This document shows positions 45,656 through 59,063 of a DNA stretch of 64,000 nucleotides, piece by piece. This DNA comes from Chelonoidis abingdonii (taxonomy: Eukaryota; Chordata; Testudines; Testudinidae): positions 7,469,459-7,533,458 of the forward strand of contig NC_133782.1 in the NCBI RefSeq assembly GCF_003597395.2, in the 5' to 3' direction. Position 1 is the first letter of the stretch; each line of letters starts with the position of its first letter. The translations under genes and the position numbers were made by a program. The notes under the pieces were generated by a model. It had not been told where the DNA came from and did not search any database. It worked only from the letters and a program-made list of their open reading frames with translations.

Positions 45656-48600
45656 GACACTGCTACTGTGCACATGTGTATAGTCTGCTGTAAACTCTAG
45701 CTCAATGGGCACAACAGCTCTCCTGAGAAGCATTTTTCATGACAGAAATGGAAGACACCATAACAGCATTAGGGCCCAATCCTGCTCTCATGGAAGCTGA
45801 AATTCAATTCACAGCATCAGAAATTGAACACTGGCTACAAAGAGTTTGCAAACAACCCATCTGGTATCTGTTTTCCACCTGTTTGCTCCACACACATTAA
45901 TTGCTTTGGGGTCTGCGTCTGATCCACTGGTGAGATATGGTGCATCCACATAAATTGCATCTTCATCAATATGGCTTCTTTGTTGCAATAGAGTGTTGCG
46001 CTATTGGTTACTGTAGCTTATCACTTTATACCCATGAGCAACCAAAGACAGAGTGATTAATTCCAGTTGGGACACTATTAAAGAATACACAATGTGGAGC
46101 ATTTTCAAGCCCATATGCATCCTACTTGATGAGAATGCAAAACAGTTAATGATCTGGAAGTGGAAAATTAATCATACACACATCAGGAGTTAATCATATA
46201 CAGAGCAGATTGAAATGAACTGCTCCCCCACAAAGGATCCAACATGTGGCAATGATGAACACATTCTGCCAACCTTCCCAATCATAAGTCTCCCTTCATA
46301 GAGAAATCACTTGCCCACATGAAACAGCAGCTGATGCAAAACAACTTCAATGTACTTCTTGCTAAGGAAGAGATTTGCAAAGCCACCAAGATGCTGGAAG
46401 GTGGCAGCATTCCTGGGCTTGACTGAATACTTGCTGACATCACTTCCTTGCATAGTTAAGATCTTGAGGTGTGAAGTATTTCCACACTAATCCCAGATAG
46501 TGGCAATATTATGCTAATTATTATTAATCATAAATGATGGTAATATCTGAGCTACATGAGTGATTAATTAAATTGACCCTGTTTTGCTTGCAAATATGAG
46601 TGAAGGCTATAGGACATTGCCCATAGGTTCATTAGCCCTGACTTTGCTTCTCAAGGTCTTGTTGTTGATTTACTTCCAATGACAAGTTGAAATTATGCTT
46701 TAAATAATACATCAGTGCAGTTGGCTTTCACGTTTCAAAATCTGCTGGGATTTTGGTCTCCACTCGCGTTTGTAAAGGGGCTGTTACTCATCACCCTTCA
46801 GAATTTATTTAATTTTCTATCCTAACTCTGCTATTTGCTTGCCATCTATATATTTTAGTAAACATTCCTCCTGTGCTGGCCAATGCTCATGACATTTAAA
46901 TAATCTAGTCTTAATCCAAGTTCCTATGGGCTGTGGAGTCATAGGACTATTTTACATCTTTCCTTTCTTCTTTCTTCCCTTTGAAATAGGGGGAGAAAAC
47001 CGGTGGCACATCAAACGGTGGCCATTTGTCAAAAAAAGAGCTCTCCTGGTTATCATGCTCCCTGCAGTTCTGACTGATTCTGCTTTGCTGATGGTAACTA
47101 CTGATGCCCTTGTCAAAACTGAGAAGAAAATCGTCACACTTCCTATGCTGTTAGACATGACTGCAAGCTTTCAGTGCAACTGACACACGTTTTCCTTGTG
47201 TGGGCTTTGTAAACTGAGATTGGTTAAGAAGGTGTAGCCATTCTGTTCTTAATGAGAACAGTGCAGACTTGTGACGTGCACTAATGGTGTATGGTTGTGT
47301 AAATAAATCATAGCAGATGCTTCCTGAGGCCAAAGCAGAGATCTTTGCTTCTTTAACTTCTGCTTGGTATTCCACGGTTCTTTGATTCATGCTCAATATA
47401 TTCATTCCAGTGAATGTGAATCTGTTATGCTTGAATATTTTCTCACAGAGCAAGTCTAAATAACCAGAATGTAAAGACAGTCAATTATCCTTATTTTTTC
47501 TCTCTCGTCATCTGGTAACATCAAATCTCTTCAAGTCCCAGTGATTGCAGCCATGGCATTTGCCTGCATGTATGTTAGAATATTTAAAGGGCCCACGTGT
47601 GTGCTACAAGTATAAGTCAATGTTTGTGCTGTGAAGCAAAGGGACAGAGTTTGTGTGTTCAGTCAGATGCTGCGTAGATTCCTGAACGTTAAGAGCCAGG
47701 AAACCGCTGAACTGGAGGTGATGGTAGATTTCTGTTGCTTCCCTCACTTTTTTAGAGATATCTGCTAGATGCACCGTATAAATGGCAGAAATTAATATGG
47801 ACTGCACGGTGGCCTTGTGGAAACATCAAGAGGAGTAAGACGTGAGTCCAGGCATATAGGAACAAATTGGCGCGACACACCGGCTACTCCTCACAAGGAG
47901 GGGAGCAGGACAGGGAGCGGGGGACGCCTTGGCATTGCCCTTCACTGTGTGGGCTGAACTGGGGTCAGGGTGGTAACTGTGGGTAGTAATTTGCTGTTGA
48001 AATAGGTCATTTCCTTGGGCATGCAATAAAACCACAAGTAATTAGTAAGTAGTAATTTGCTACTGGTGTGGGTTATTTCCTTATACTCGTTCTACAGTAA
48101 AACCACAGTCTAGCCCTGAACACACAAACTTAATGATTGGTTTCACTCCCTTGTCAGCTTAGGGGCCAGATTAAGGTGTTCTAAGACCAAGGCTAGGCCC
48201 TCAGTTTGGGGAGTCACTTGAGATCAGAATTTAAGGATTCATTAAAAAAAATGTTTGTAGTTCTCAGAGCTGCAAAGAAAAGCTTGAAAACATGAACTGA
48301 AGGGTAGCCAGAGCCTGCCTGTGTGTGCACACGACCTGAAACAATCATTTCAAGAGTTACGCACTGCCCCATTTGTCCTAACTCTGAAATTTGCGGTTTC
48401 CCCAAAAGGCAAACTGTCGTATGTGTGTGTGTTTCTGTGTGTGTGTGTGTGTGTGTTGGGGTTGGGAGCATAGGATACATGCCTAGAGCTCTTGACTGCT
48501 TTAATTTGGCTCTGGTCAGTCTGCACTGGTATAGTGAATCAAGCTTGTGCCTAAATCTTTCTGCATGAAGCTGGATGCAGAGATGCTAAAGAGAAATCCA

Positions 48601-49217
48601 ATCAAAGGGAGGTACTGGAGGAGAGTTAATAAAGAACAGGAAACAGAAAAATTGACACTGGGCCCGATTCTGATCTCCCAGACCCTGCTGCAATGAAGAG
48701 GTTACTCCAGTGAGATCAGTGGTGTCAAATTGCTATAAGTGAGATAGGAAAATACGAAGAAGGTGAGATCAGTGCCAACACTTCCAGGGATGATTTGTCT
48801 GTTGGTTTGCCTCCAGGATGAAACATTTTTAAGCTACATGAAATGGTTCACAGATGATTAAAAGTCACATTAATACAGCTGGTAAAATACATCATGTCAG
48901 CTTAAAATAATTAGCATTTGACAAATAGTTTGAATTTTGAAACCACCAGGGTCTTTAATCAAACTTTATTAGTGTTAACCAAAAGCAGCAATTAAAACTC
49001 AGCCTCTGTGGGGCTATGAACTTGACAACAGATGTTTAGAGTTTTGCTCCATTGACTTTGGAAGTTCCACCAGTTCTTGACTGGTTTGTGGTCCCAGGCC
49101 CTGCCATAGCCAAACTGAATCTCTTTGTTTTTTTACAAGAAAATTGCTCAGGGCTTGGATTACTGGTTTTTAGATGGTGCAAAGCCATGGGCCAAGATAG
49201 GTACGTGCTCTACTCTG
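45656..49217. other. NTSR1: Intron 1 stretch, one possible LINE scrap, one (GT)n
   Basis: At 46340-46450 the plus frame LLAKEEICKATKMLEGGSIP then GLD-stop resembles the N-terminal motif of non-LTR reverse transcriptases, whose class I cannot name. A (GT)n microsatellite is at 48420-48457. The 85-codon frame 46926-47183 is hydrophobic at its start but has no homology that I recognise. Confidence 0.4.
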
Positions 49218-49494
49218 AGGCCAGGCCTACACTGGAATCTTTTGGTGGTATAGTAATGTAAACGGGGTGATTTTTAAAATATTTCTGTAGTGGCAAAACT
49301 CCTACTGTAGATGCAGTTATACCAACATAAAAGTGCTTTTGCCAGTGAAGCTTATTTCATTTGGGGAACTAGTATAAACTATACTGACAACAGCAGTCTT
49401 TTGTGGGTATAAGCTGTGTCTACATGAAGCAGCTTTGCTGGTATAGCTAGCTATATGTATAAAACCTTTTCTAATGTAGAGTAGGTCTCACCAC
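49218..49494. mobile_element. Non-autonomous DNA element with weak inverted ends
   Basis: Left end 'gaggccaggcctacactgga', right end inverted 'gtgagacctactctacatta'. The inside has repeated 'ctggtatagctagcta' and 'tataccaacataaaagtgc' text and no ORF. The family is likely the same broad 'tctacact' type as 20485 and 61690. Confidence 0.45.
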
Positions 49495-51296
49495 TGTGTT
49501 GAGAGCCCAGTTCAAAACTCACCTTCCCACAGAAGCCTGCCCACAAGAAAAGAAATCTATGCATGATTATCTAAGCCCTAAAATGGAAGAGCAGTGTCTA
49601 TTTCAAATAATTTCATTCTTATCTCAATACAACTCTCAGTGCCTCGATACTGTGGTGATTGGCTCCCTATAAATACGTAAGGCAGATAGATTTTGCTACA
49701 GTATTTGATGATTAGCTATAGCCTGGACTATGGTACTAATCACTATGCCAGGGAAACCTGTGTGTACTTTAGGATAAATTAGCATTTTAAAACTCTCTTA
49801 AGTCCATGTTTCCATGATAGTCCTTCCCAGGAGGATATTCAGGTCATTTTTCTTGTTGGGTCTCAACAGTATTTAAGAGAGACTGCCTCTTCTCAGAGCT
49901 CTTCTGTAGCTTTGAAAACGTAGCCAGCCTCTCAAAAACAAATAAGTGTGAGCAGCATTCACTGTTTGCATCCCGCCCAAGTTACTTTCCCACAGCTTTG
50001 CAAGTCCCGACTATGCATTTCATATCTGCAGGGACTGGATGAGCTACAGGAAGAAGTCTTTCAGATTATTGCTTGAGAAAGAGGCAGAAATTGACCTGCC
50101 TCTGTTATACTTGAACAGTATTGTCACAGACAAATCAAGAGGTGCTTTTTTGCCTATAGGCCTGAGACAGCATGGTTTACTTAACTGATTTATGAGCCTG
50201 GAACTATCCCTCAACAAGGGGTCTCTGAGGCTTATTATGATCTTATGGAATATAAGAACATTGCACCTGCTTCTTCAGAGTGATATTTTTGAAGGAGGAA
50301 AGTCCAGTGGGATACTTAAATGAGTGCCTCTCCTATTCAGATCAAATCCGGCATGCCTTACCACACAAGAAATACTGCTACAGTCAAGGGGTAAATGTGG
50401 GGAGTAACACAAAACAAGATGTGATCCTCCTGGTGTATTGTGTGAAATCGTTTGTTCTTTACTAGTCCCAGCTAGCTGATTGTTATTGGCAAGGGCATTG
50501 CTGCATTCTTATATTATAGTACAGTACGTGTTTTCATGCCTGTTCCTGTTCCCACTGACTTTAGGGGCAACTGGATTGGGCCCGTCTTCACCCAACACAT
50601 TTCTAATAGCAGCTGTTTAATCAACAGAACAGCAGGGTAGTTCTTAGGGGCACATCCTAGTCCCTGTGCTCAGGCCTGGGATTGTTCACGTGTGGAAACC
50701 ATGGAGGTCTAAAGCAATCCTCCCCTCATCACAGACCTTGCAATAATATCAGAGATGCTCTGCAGCTGATCCTGCATCCTCATGACTGCAGCAGTCCCCA
50801 TATCTCTTGTGCTACACCCTACTATGCATGGATGAGCAAGTTGGCCAGACTCCATAACTGCAGCATAGTTTGTAGCTGATCTTTTCTCTCTGGAGAGGCA
50901 TTTCATTGTTTTGCGTTATTTTAGATGCTTTATCACCCAAGATTTCACTTTGACAAACAGACTTCGTTCGAGTGTCTCTGTGACTTAAGAGAATCGAGTT
51001 TACATTGTAACTTCCAGTGTTCCAGATGGTGCAGCAGTGCATTTAATGCAAAGAATCTTCTATTAGTACAGAACATACCACTGGGGCCCATCCAGCTGAC
51101 AAGAGTCAACCTCTGGCAAATAGCTGCTGTGATAACTGGGCCTCTAAATTTCCTTTCTTGTGAGCACAATTGGAAAAAGTGAGTAAAAATTCCTAAAATG
51201 TTACAGTAACCTATAATAACAAATATTGATGGGTAAAGGTGCAAAAAAGAGGCAGAGAGGCTGAATTAGTCCAAATAAAAAGGCCCAGTGATCTAT
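49495..51296. other. NTSR1: Intron 1 stretch, no gene recognised
   Basis: Only short frames under 100 codons, overlapping on both strands, without domains. No well-defined repeat. Confidence 0.5.
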
Positions 51297-51304
51297 CTCA
51301 AGGA

Positions 51305-51442
51305 CAGGGCCACCCAGAAGATTCAGGGGGCCTGGGGCAAATCAATTTCGGGGGCCTCTTCCATAAAAAAAGTTGCAATACTATAGAATACTATATTATC
51401 GTGGGGGCCTGGGGCAAATTGCACTCCCCCCCGGTGGCTGTG
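51305..51442. mobile_element. 138-bp hAT-like MITE, exact 8-bp TSD
   Basis: Starts CAGGGCCACCCAG and ends CGGTGGCTGTG, imperfect inverse ends. Flanked by identical ctcaagga (51297-51304 and 51443-51450). The inside has two copies of 'gggggcctggggcaaat' near 51326 and 51403. Non-coding. Confidence 0.75.
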
Positions 51443-51518
51443 CTCAAGGACTGTGTTATGAGCGTGCCTAGTAAACAAGAGAAGTGTGGGAACAGAAACC
51501 AGTGAACCAAAACCTATG

Positions 51519-52571
51519 TGTCGGAAATTAGGGTTACTTGGTACACAAACTAATGAGAGGATGGGCTATGCCATCCGTTACGCCCTTCTGGGGTCCTCAA
51601 AAAAGAAACTTTGGGTAAAAAGCTAATAGACCATGACACTCACTGGCTGATTCAAAGAAGAGGAAAGAGTGAGCTTCACCATGATGTCTGCCACTCCCTC
51701 TGTCCCCTTGGACTCCAGACCTTCTTTATCTTAATCCTGGGAAATGTCCTGACCAGACTGTGCCAGAGAGAGGGACTCAGATGACACCACCACTTCCACC
51801 CAGCTCCAGCTAAATCCCAATCACCACCTGATATAGAAGACTTTACCCCTCTCTACCCCCATGTGTCTTTCCTTCCTTACCTTATTTCTTCTCTTTCCTA
51901 TCATTTTCCCTTCTCTCTAATAAGAGTCTGGCTTAGACAGCTAAGACTGCATATTTTGCAACACTGCTGGAAGCCTGTGACCAGAGAGGCAGCTAAATGG
52001 TATGCCCTAATCAGCCTGATGCTTGAACAAGTTTGCCAGGTCTCTGAATGGCTGATAAGACTGTTACTGGCCCTGTGTTTTTCCCAGCAGTGAGACTGCA
52101 AGTGAAAGTCAACACCCGAGACTGGTGCTGCATTTTCTATCTTTGATGCTCTTTTCTCTTCCTTTTTGGGTGAGTTTGTCCTGCTTTGTCGTCTAGGAAA
52201 TGGGACTGCACTTTTAACAGCAACAGCTATGACAGCTCCAAGTCACCTCTACTAACTTCTCCTTTCCTCCAAAAGGACAGTTATTGCCATTTTTAATCCC
52301 ATCTAACAGACTGTTGAACAAGGGGCTGTTTCCTTCTAACGACTCGCTACAGCAAAAGGGAAAAGGAACAAGAGATATTATTGAAATGAAATGAAAGCCT
52401 TACTAATACTTTACATTTTAAATACTTTAAACTGTTTCACCTTCTGTTCTTTAATAAAAGGTTAACAGGATTTTAATGGTTGATGTGTTTAATGGTGCCA
52501 GGGTACTAAGCAGGCTGAGGTCTCTGTATGCCAACCCTCTAACTTTGTTTAAAACTATTTAATGTTGGACA
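51519..52571 (+). mobile_element. Possible LTR-like repeat, ends uncertain
   Basis: Begins TGTCGGAAATTAGGG. It contains 'gttacgcccttctggggtcc', 'gagcttcaccatgatgtctg' and a late 'ctttaataaaaggttaac' poly(A)-like site, an arrangement I associate with turtle ERV-type LTRs. No clear right end or duplication, so the end is approximate. Confidence 0.35.
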
Positions 52572-52869
52572 GAAAGTGGGTTATGTTAACACCTTTGGCC
52601 CATGTATTCCATCGAAATGAGTGCGACATAGCATACAGCATGTACGATATAAGTCTGATGCTGGATATATTAGGAAACAGATGAGTGAGAAGCAGAAGAG
52701 ATCTTGGATATTAGAGACCGGATATAATTTAAATGTTATTGTTGCTAGTGATGCACAAAGGCTCAGAATTAGCACCCACAATCTTACCAATGGATGTGGT
52801 AGGTTCTCCATCACTTGAAATCTTTCTCAAAGATACGTTCTATTTCAGCCACAAGTTACTGGGTTCAAT

Positions 52870-52960
52870 GAAGAAATTACAGGGTGAAATCCTATGGCCT
52901 GTGTGATGCAGGAGGTCAGGCTAGACTGATCATTTCTGGTAGAAATGGATGAATTACAGA
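52870..52960 (+). mobile_element. CR1 3'-tail fragment
   Basis: 'gtgaaatcctatggcctgtg' and 'gcaggaggtcaggctagact' follow CR1 3' UTR wording. It is followed by an A/T-rich zone (52970-53400) with many inverted 'gaaacattttg' / 'caaaatgtttc' type words, probably another dispersed repeat. Confidence 0.6.
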
Positions 52961-53400
52961 TTTTTTTTTTTGTTCCCTGGCAATCCCACAAATTAAAAGA
53001 ATAAATCTTTTGGGTTGAAAAGACACTGAAATTTTTCAAAATCTTTGGCGAATCAAAAACATAAAAACAATTAGTTTTGGGTTGCATGAAACATTTTGTT
53101 TGACCTGAAACAAAACATTTCATTTGTAATTCAAGCATCTATTAATGTTTTAAATTAAAAATTAAATTAAAGGAAATTATTAAATGAAAAACCATTTTGA
53201 GTAAAAAATTTAAACATTTTGTTTCAAAAATTTTGAAATGAAACATTTTGATTTTCTTTTTTAGTTTTATTTCCAACTTAAACAATTGGGCAAAATCGAC
53301 ACAATCTTGTGAAATGTTTCAGGGTTGTTGAATCTGCATTCTTCTCCAAAAGGAAGTTTTGGGTGAAAAATTTCTCCCAGCTTTTTTTCCTGGCCATAAA

Positions 53401-55019
53401 AATGTATGAGGCTATGAAAAAATTCAACTGCGTTCCTAACTTCTCCATATCAAGACAATCTGCAAAACTGGGGTGGTAAGTTAGTGAGACTTGACTTCTC
53501 CAATGAGATTTCCTGCAGGGTCAGAAATACTGTTAGGATGGACTCTTTCATGCAGTTTGGGCACTTCCCATCCTGGCTATCATCAGCCAAGGGAAAATCC
53601 TGAGTCTACTTCTTATAGCCATGGAGGCTCCCCAACAACAAAACTTAAGCAGATCCAGTGTGCAAGGGGGGCCAGGTCAGTATTTCCCCAGCTCAGCATG
53701 AAGCTAAGTTGCACACAGGGTCCCTGCACATAGTGTTTCTTATTCCACCTCTTAGGCTCCAACTGCAAGAGGAAATTAAATGGGTTGGGGAAAGCATTTT
53801 AACATCTTTGGCTAACAGTTTCCCAGGAGGGGCTACCATGCATACATTCCTCCGACCTGGATATCAGGAGTTTACTACTTTCACGCAAGACCTCCCGCCT
53901 CAGTTTCTGATCTCCTGAGGGCAAGAACATGTGAACGGTGCCTAGTGTATGCAGTGTGCTTCCATAAACAAACAACAATAATAGTAGAAATGCACAAGAT
54001 TATAAGTTATGTTGGAACGAGTGATATTGCATGACAGCCAGTGGGAATCTGTTGTAACAGTGCTCCAGCCACTGCAACCCTAATGAGTCTGTTGCGCTTT
54101 ACTGAGAGGGTATCCATTCACTGCATTCTCCTCTTGACAATGCAACTGTGGAACATCATGTTAATGCCCTGTACCATTTCCCATATGTACATTCAATTGC
54201 AGGTTGCCCTGGTGCATCCATCCCACTTGGGTTGCCAGGGTGTTGTCTTCTGCAGCAATATCACCTGACTGGCTCCTGTGCTGAACTGTGACTGATTCAT
54301 TCAGAATCTCATCTGCTGTATTTATCTGACATCACATCCCCCTGAAAACAGCCTTAATGCGCAATGTTCCACTGTTTTTATAGGGGTATCATACGGAGCA
54401 AGAATCTTGGTTCTTCCTTCTCTCCCCTCCCCAGTGACCACAACTGAATCTATCCACATGACACAAAGATGATCACTGCATTGTGTGTCCTTTCCCAATA
54501 CTATTATTATCTCCATCCTAGTAATGTGCTTATGACATAAAATAAGCTCATTAAAATTAATTTATTTTTATTATATGTTTTTGATACCAAGATTTTTTGG
54601 GGGCTACAAAACAATTAAGTATAAGTTCAGCTCCATTGATCTTTAAAGAAAGTTTAAGATAATGCAGTCAGGTTGCTGCAAAGCATTTTCCACCGATCCT
54701 GTAAAACCATTTCACCTTCCAAATCTCACTTTACAAACCATTTTTATTTGCATAAATCTGTGACAGTACGTCAGAAAGGGTGATTTGAGCATTAGTGCAC
54801 TTAAAGGTCTCACCCTTTTCTGCTGGAGAACGATGTACATCTACAGTGAGAGAGAAAAGGTACAGCAGGACTGAAGCTAAGGTGGTAGAATGGAAATTAG
54901 TCTGCTTTGGAGGAAAAAGAATTCGCTGCCATTTTATTTCCTGTGTTATAGGAGTAAAGTACAAATGCCTCTGATAAAAAGCAGGAAGGAAAGGGTGAAT
55001 GCACAATTGCTTGGGACAC
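53401..55019. other. NTSR1: Intron 1 stretch, no gene recognised
   Basis: No exon-like ORF. A faint piece of the dispersed 'gtgcctagtgtatgcagtgt' repeat lies near 53935-53990. Otherwise apparently unique. Confidence 0.45.
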
Positions 55020-55230
55020 TTAGGGCCGACTTTTAAAAAAGGAGGCTCAAGGTCCAGGTACAATTGTGCACTTACGTTTGAGTGAGTGATTGCTGTGACT
55101 GAGGGTGTAAAACAGGTGGCTGCAGATGCAAATAGATACTTAAGTTATCATTTGCATGTGAAATACCCCGATCTGCATATGCAACTGAGATAATTACTCA
55201 TGCAAATGTACACAGACTTTAGGCCTGCTT
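55020..55230. repeat. Dispersed repeat related to 12886-13130
   Basis: Has 'gggccgacttttaaaaaagg' at one end and 'ttttttgaaaatgtgccctg' at the other, with 'acaattgtgcacttacg' and 'tgcatatgcaactgagataa' inside. Non-coding. Confidence 0.4.
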
Positions 55231-56049
55231 TTTTGAAAATGTGCCCTGTTGATGTAAATGCACTCTCCGCAGCAGCTCCTGCAGAACCACAGAAGGTGTC
55301 AGCCAATGACAGGAAAACTCCTGAAGAAGCTGTGCCGCTGCAGAGATGGGAGACTGGTTACTTGTGCAGAGGTTTAGGATCTCCATAGATCTTGCATTAC
55401 CTACTGAATTCAGGGCCCTGAGTCCCTTCCTCATTCCAGAACCTGTCCTCTTATTGAAATAATGAATAAGAAATTCCACAAGTCGTCCTGCAGGAAAGCA
55501 CACAAATAGTACAGAATAACATGGCCCTGTGACTGGAAGAACTTGCTGACTGAACTGGGGGGGAGCAAGCAGAGTGTGAACATGAGTTTTTCAGACACAG
55601 CAGTCTTAAACTTGACCCAAACTGAGAAGAATATAGACTAGACAACCAACCCAGGGGATTGGAAAATACTTCTGCTTCTCATCATGATGACAATGAGGTA
55701 GTGTTAACTGGGTAAAAACCTCCTGCGCTGAATAGATCAGTTCCAGTGGGACTCAGCCAGGTGTCAGAGCTACAGATACGATGTCTTAACAGGTAGGTAG
55801 AAAGAGTGGGAGAGGGAAAAGACAACACTGGAATGCTTATGAGGTTTGAAGAAAGTTCATCTTACTATAAGTTAGGAAAACAAATCCAATGCAAAACGTA
55901 TACTAGTAGCTGTACAAGACCTCATCAATTAACTGCAAATAATAATAAATAATAAAATATATATAATATTAAACAATAATAAAATAAATTTTATTCTGCA
56001 GCCATGATCCTGCTCTCATTTTCCAAAAGCAAACACTTAAAAAACCACA

Positions 56050-56400
56050 ACATAATGCATAACTAACCTAAGGAACTCATTGCCACAAGATATCATGGAG
56101 GCTGACCAGTAGGATTTTAAAAAAAGATCAGACATTTGTATCCACATTATAGGATAAAACATTTATATGAGATATAAACCCTCTTACTACAGGGCGTAAT
56201 CCGGCTACTGACTCCCTGGCATTAAGAAGAAACGTCTCCAATAGGCAGGTTAATTTTTCACTATAGAATTTGCACCTTACTCTGATGCCTTTTTGCATCA
56301 TATTCTAATAGTAGCCATTGTTTGAGATGGGATTCTAGACTAGATGGACCACCAGTCTGAAACAATATGACACTTCCTATGGTCCAATACTCCACTGAAT
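56050..56400 (+). mobile_element. CR1-like 3' fragment
   Basis: The phrases 'ggaactcattgccacaagat', 'gggattctagactagatgga' and 'ccaccagtctgaaacaatat' follow the 3' end layout of CR1 copies. Strongly diverged and without an open frame. An A/T-rich (ATA)n zone precedes it at 55935-55995. Confidence 0.5.
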
Positions 56401-56663
56401 TCAATGACAAAAGCTCAACAGACTTCAATAGTGTAGAAATGGGATCTTGTAAGAGAAAAGGAACCTTGTTTTTCCTAAATTAATTTTAATTTTTAATCTG
56501 TTTAAACTATAGATGGAGCAGACGCCAAACACCCCATAACTTAGGCAACTTTAGCATCAGTAGCCAAACACTGCAGCTTGTGTGGAGTAGCTGTCAGTGC
56601 TATGAAAGGGTCTGGGATGCAGCTGTAAAGAACATAAATCGTCCTCTATTTGGCAAAGTGGGG

Positions 56664-57237
56664 TGTAACGCTGCACCACATATTCTTCATAGAAATATTG
56701 TTATGATATGAATATAGCATAACTAACATATACTTTATGCAAAATGGATCATGTAAGGTATCATTGGAAAGGTTAAGATTTACTGGATACGATTATCCTA
56801 TTTGTATAATTTCTGTATCTGAAGTTAGGAATATTGACTATGTAACAATCACAACTCTGTGTGTGCTTGCGGGAACACCCACCAGACAGTAGACAATCAG
56901 CCTGAATAGGCCATTTAAGAAGGACAATAGAACTTTGAAGAGAAGCTTCCTGGGATGTTGCTTTCGCATTGCAGGGTCACATGATGATGTCACCTATTAC
57001 AGAGTACCACCTTGGACACAGCTGGTATTTTCTACAGGAAGCAAAGGATTCCCACCGAATGTAAATACTACTTAAGGCTGGGAAGTGAGTCAAACAAGGC
57101 TCTTCTCCATTAGCTCCTGCCCCAAGAAGGAAGACTGCTGAAAGCACCTGAAGAAACAAAGGAACTAAGCTGGAGAAAGGCAAGGGGGACTCCAGCACAT
57201 TTGGCAGCACCCCGAAAGGGGGGTCCAGGTCGTTACA
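56664..57237. mobile_element. Solo LTR with exact 5-bp TSD
   Basis: Starts TGTAACG and ends CGTTACA, exact inverted ends with TG...CA. Flanks tgggg (56659-56663 and 57238-57242) are identical. The inside has 'atcattggaaaggttaagat', which I associate with ERV-type LTRs in turtles. Orientation and class not settled. No internal region. The following 57240-59060 stretch has no recognised gene. Confidence 0.65.
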
Positions 57238-59063
57238 TGGGGTTCTGCACAGACTGCAGCTGGCTGCAGTTTACAGAAGGCCCTTGTTGCTGTGTTATAT
57301 AATACAAAAATAAAATAATAAACTTTTTAAATACAAGCTTTAATACAAGGGCTTATCTCTAACTAAAACAATGGCTTCCCCAAAACAGGAACAGATCTTG
57401 GCTCCAACATAAAACATTCCACTCAAAATAGTCTTGGAGACAGAACCCTTGCGGAGAAGAGGTGACCTAGCACCATCAAGTATGCAGCCAGGCTTTCCCA
57501 GCTAATTACTTAGCTAATAAATAAACAACCAGTTTATTTTTTTAATTAAAACTAATTGTCATCTTCTTAAAATATTTGGCTTAAAGGGTGATAGGGACAA
57601 AAGGTTTACTGTTCTGGGGAATTTTCTGAAGACCAAAGATGCTAATTTCCCAGTGTTATGATCAGTAATCAAGAATCATTTCTCTGATTTATCTTCTAAA
57701 GGAAAGACTTTACACTATTTATGACATTTAAATTACTTCAGATTTTCAAGTCCAATATTGTTATAAATATTCATAGCCCAAAATTGACTATTTAGAGTGG
57801 GTTTTTTTTTAATTTTTAATTTATTTTCTCCAACTAACAACTAGCTTCAGGGTTATGCAAACACAAAATGGAAAGGGCTGTGTTTGTTGTCTTTGTTGCC
57901 CCACAACAACTAGCTCACAGACAACATTTATGGGTTCTGTTATTATTTATCAGACTGCATGCCAAAAAATTGATGGTGACCATTTTCCTCATCCCCTTCA
58001 TTAAGGCCATTTGTAAAAAGCTTGTGCAATTTGGATGTTGCTGAATGGCTTCACTGTAATTTTAGTGTTTGTCAGATCCATTACTGAGGGAAATGAGAGA
58101 AATTCAGTGCCAATTTCTGCAAACTACAGATGCAAATCAACACAGAGCTGATAATAACCAATGCGAGAACCACAGCCGCTGGCTATACTGTGCATTGCCC
58201 ATTCTATTTTTTACTATTGGCCAGCGTTAGCATGTTAGCATCCTCATTTACATAAAGAGGAGGGTTTGGATTTGACAACACAGCCTCTGTGGGCACCAAA
58301 TGCAGCTTAGCAAAGATGACTGACAATAGTTCAGAAAACTAGAAACCGTGTCATAACTTGCAAAAGTGTCCTTAAAACCTTTGTCGGCTTAAGCTTGATG
58401 CTGAACGGTGGTGAACATTTGCATCTCCCATTAAAGTCAATGGAGATGCAGTTGCAAAGCATAGCCTGAGGTTAGGACTTCTCCTCATCTTCCGAAGTGC
58501 TTTAAAAACTATGGGCCCAAAGCTGAAGTTCTCCAGCAAAACTCCTGTTGACATCAGCAGGACTATTTCCCAGATAGGGATTGCAGGATTATCCCATTAC
58601 TCACACAGTACCCCTGAAATACAGCCATCTCCAGAGAGGGTGTGCATCCTCCACGTGCCGTAGTCTAGTTCTGTGCAACACGGCTTGGTTGGGTGGCTCA
58701 GGAAGGAGTGGGAGTGTGGCAATAGGATCTGCTGCTATCTGGCTCCTCAGGATCTTCAAGTGTACCGGAGTGTCAGTCAAGGGAGTTTCAGAGGGTTTAG
58801 ATGTAGATGCCGTACTTGGAGGTAAAGGGCCTTAGTGAGCTGTGGGTTTGGGCTGTTTGCTTTCAGGAGGACTGGTTGGGTGGGGTTTTGGACTGCTGAA
58901 CTGGCAAGGTGAGAGAGGACTGTTTGCTCATGTCTCCATGTGGCTAGGATACTTGGGGTTTCAGATCAGACCCAATGTTTGAAGTCCCTTAGAGGATAAT
59001 CCATCCCTGTCAGTGAGAGGGTGGAGCTAAACAGTGAGACTAAGTAAATAAATCAGTTGCCAG

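Noticed and set aside
46926..47183. 85-codon frame with a hydrophobic start as a small membrane protein
   Set aside because: No recognisable family, promoter or conservation evidence; intron 1 position.
48420..48457. (GT)n tract as a regulatory Z-DNA element
   Set aside because: Ordinary short microsatellite with interruptions; nothing nearby suggests a promoter.
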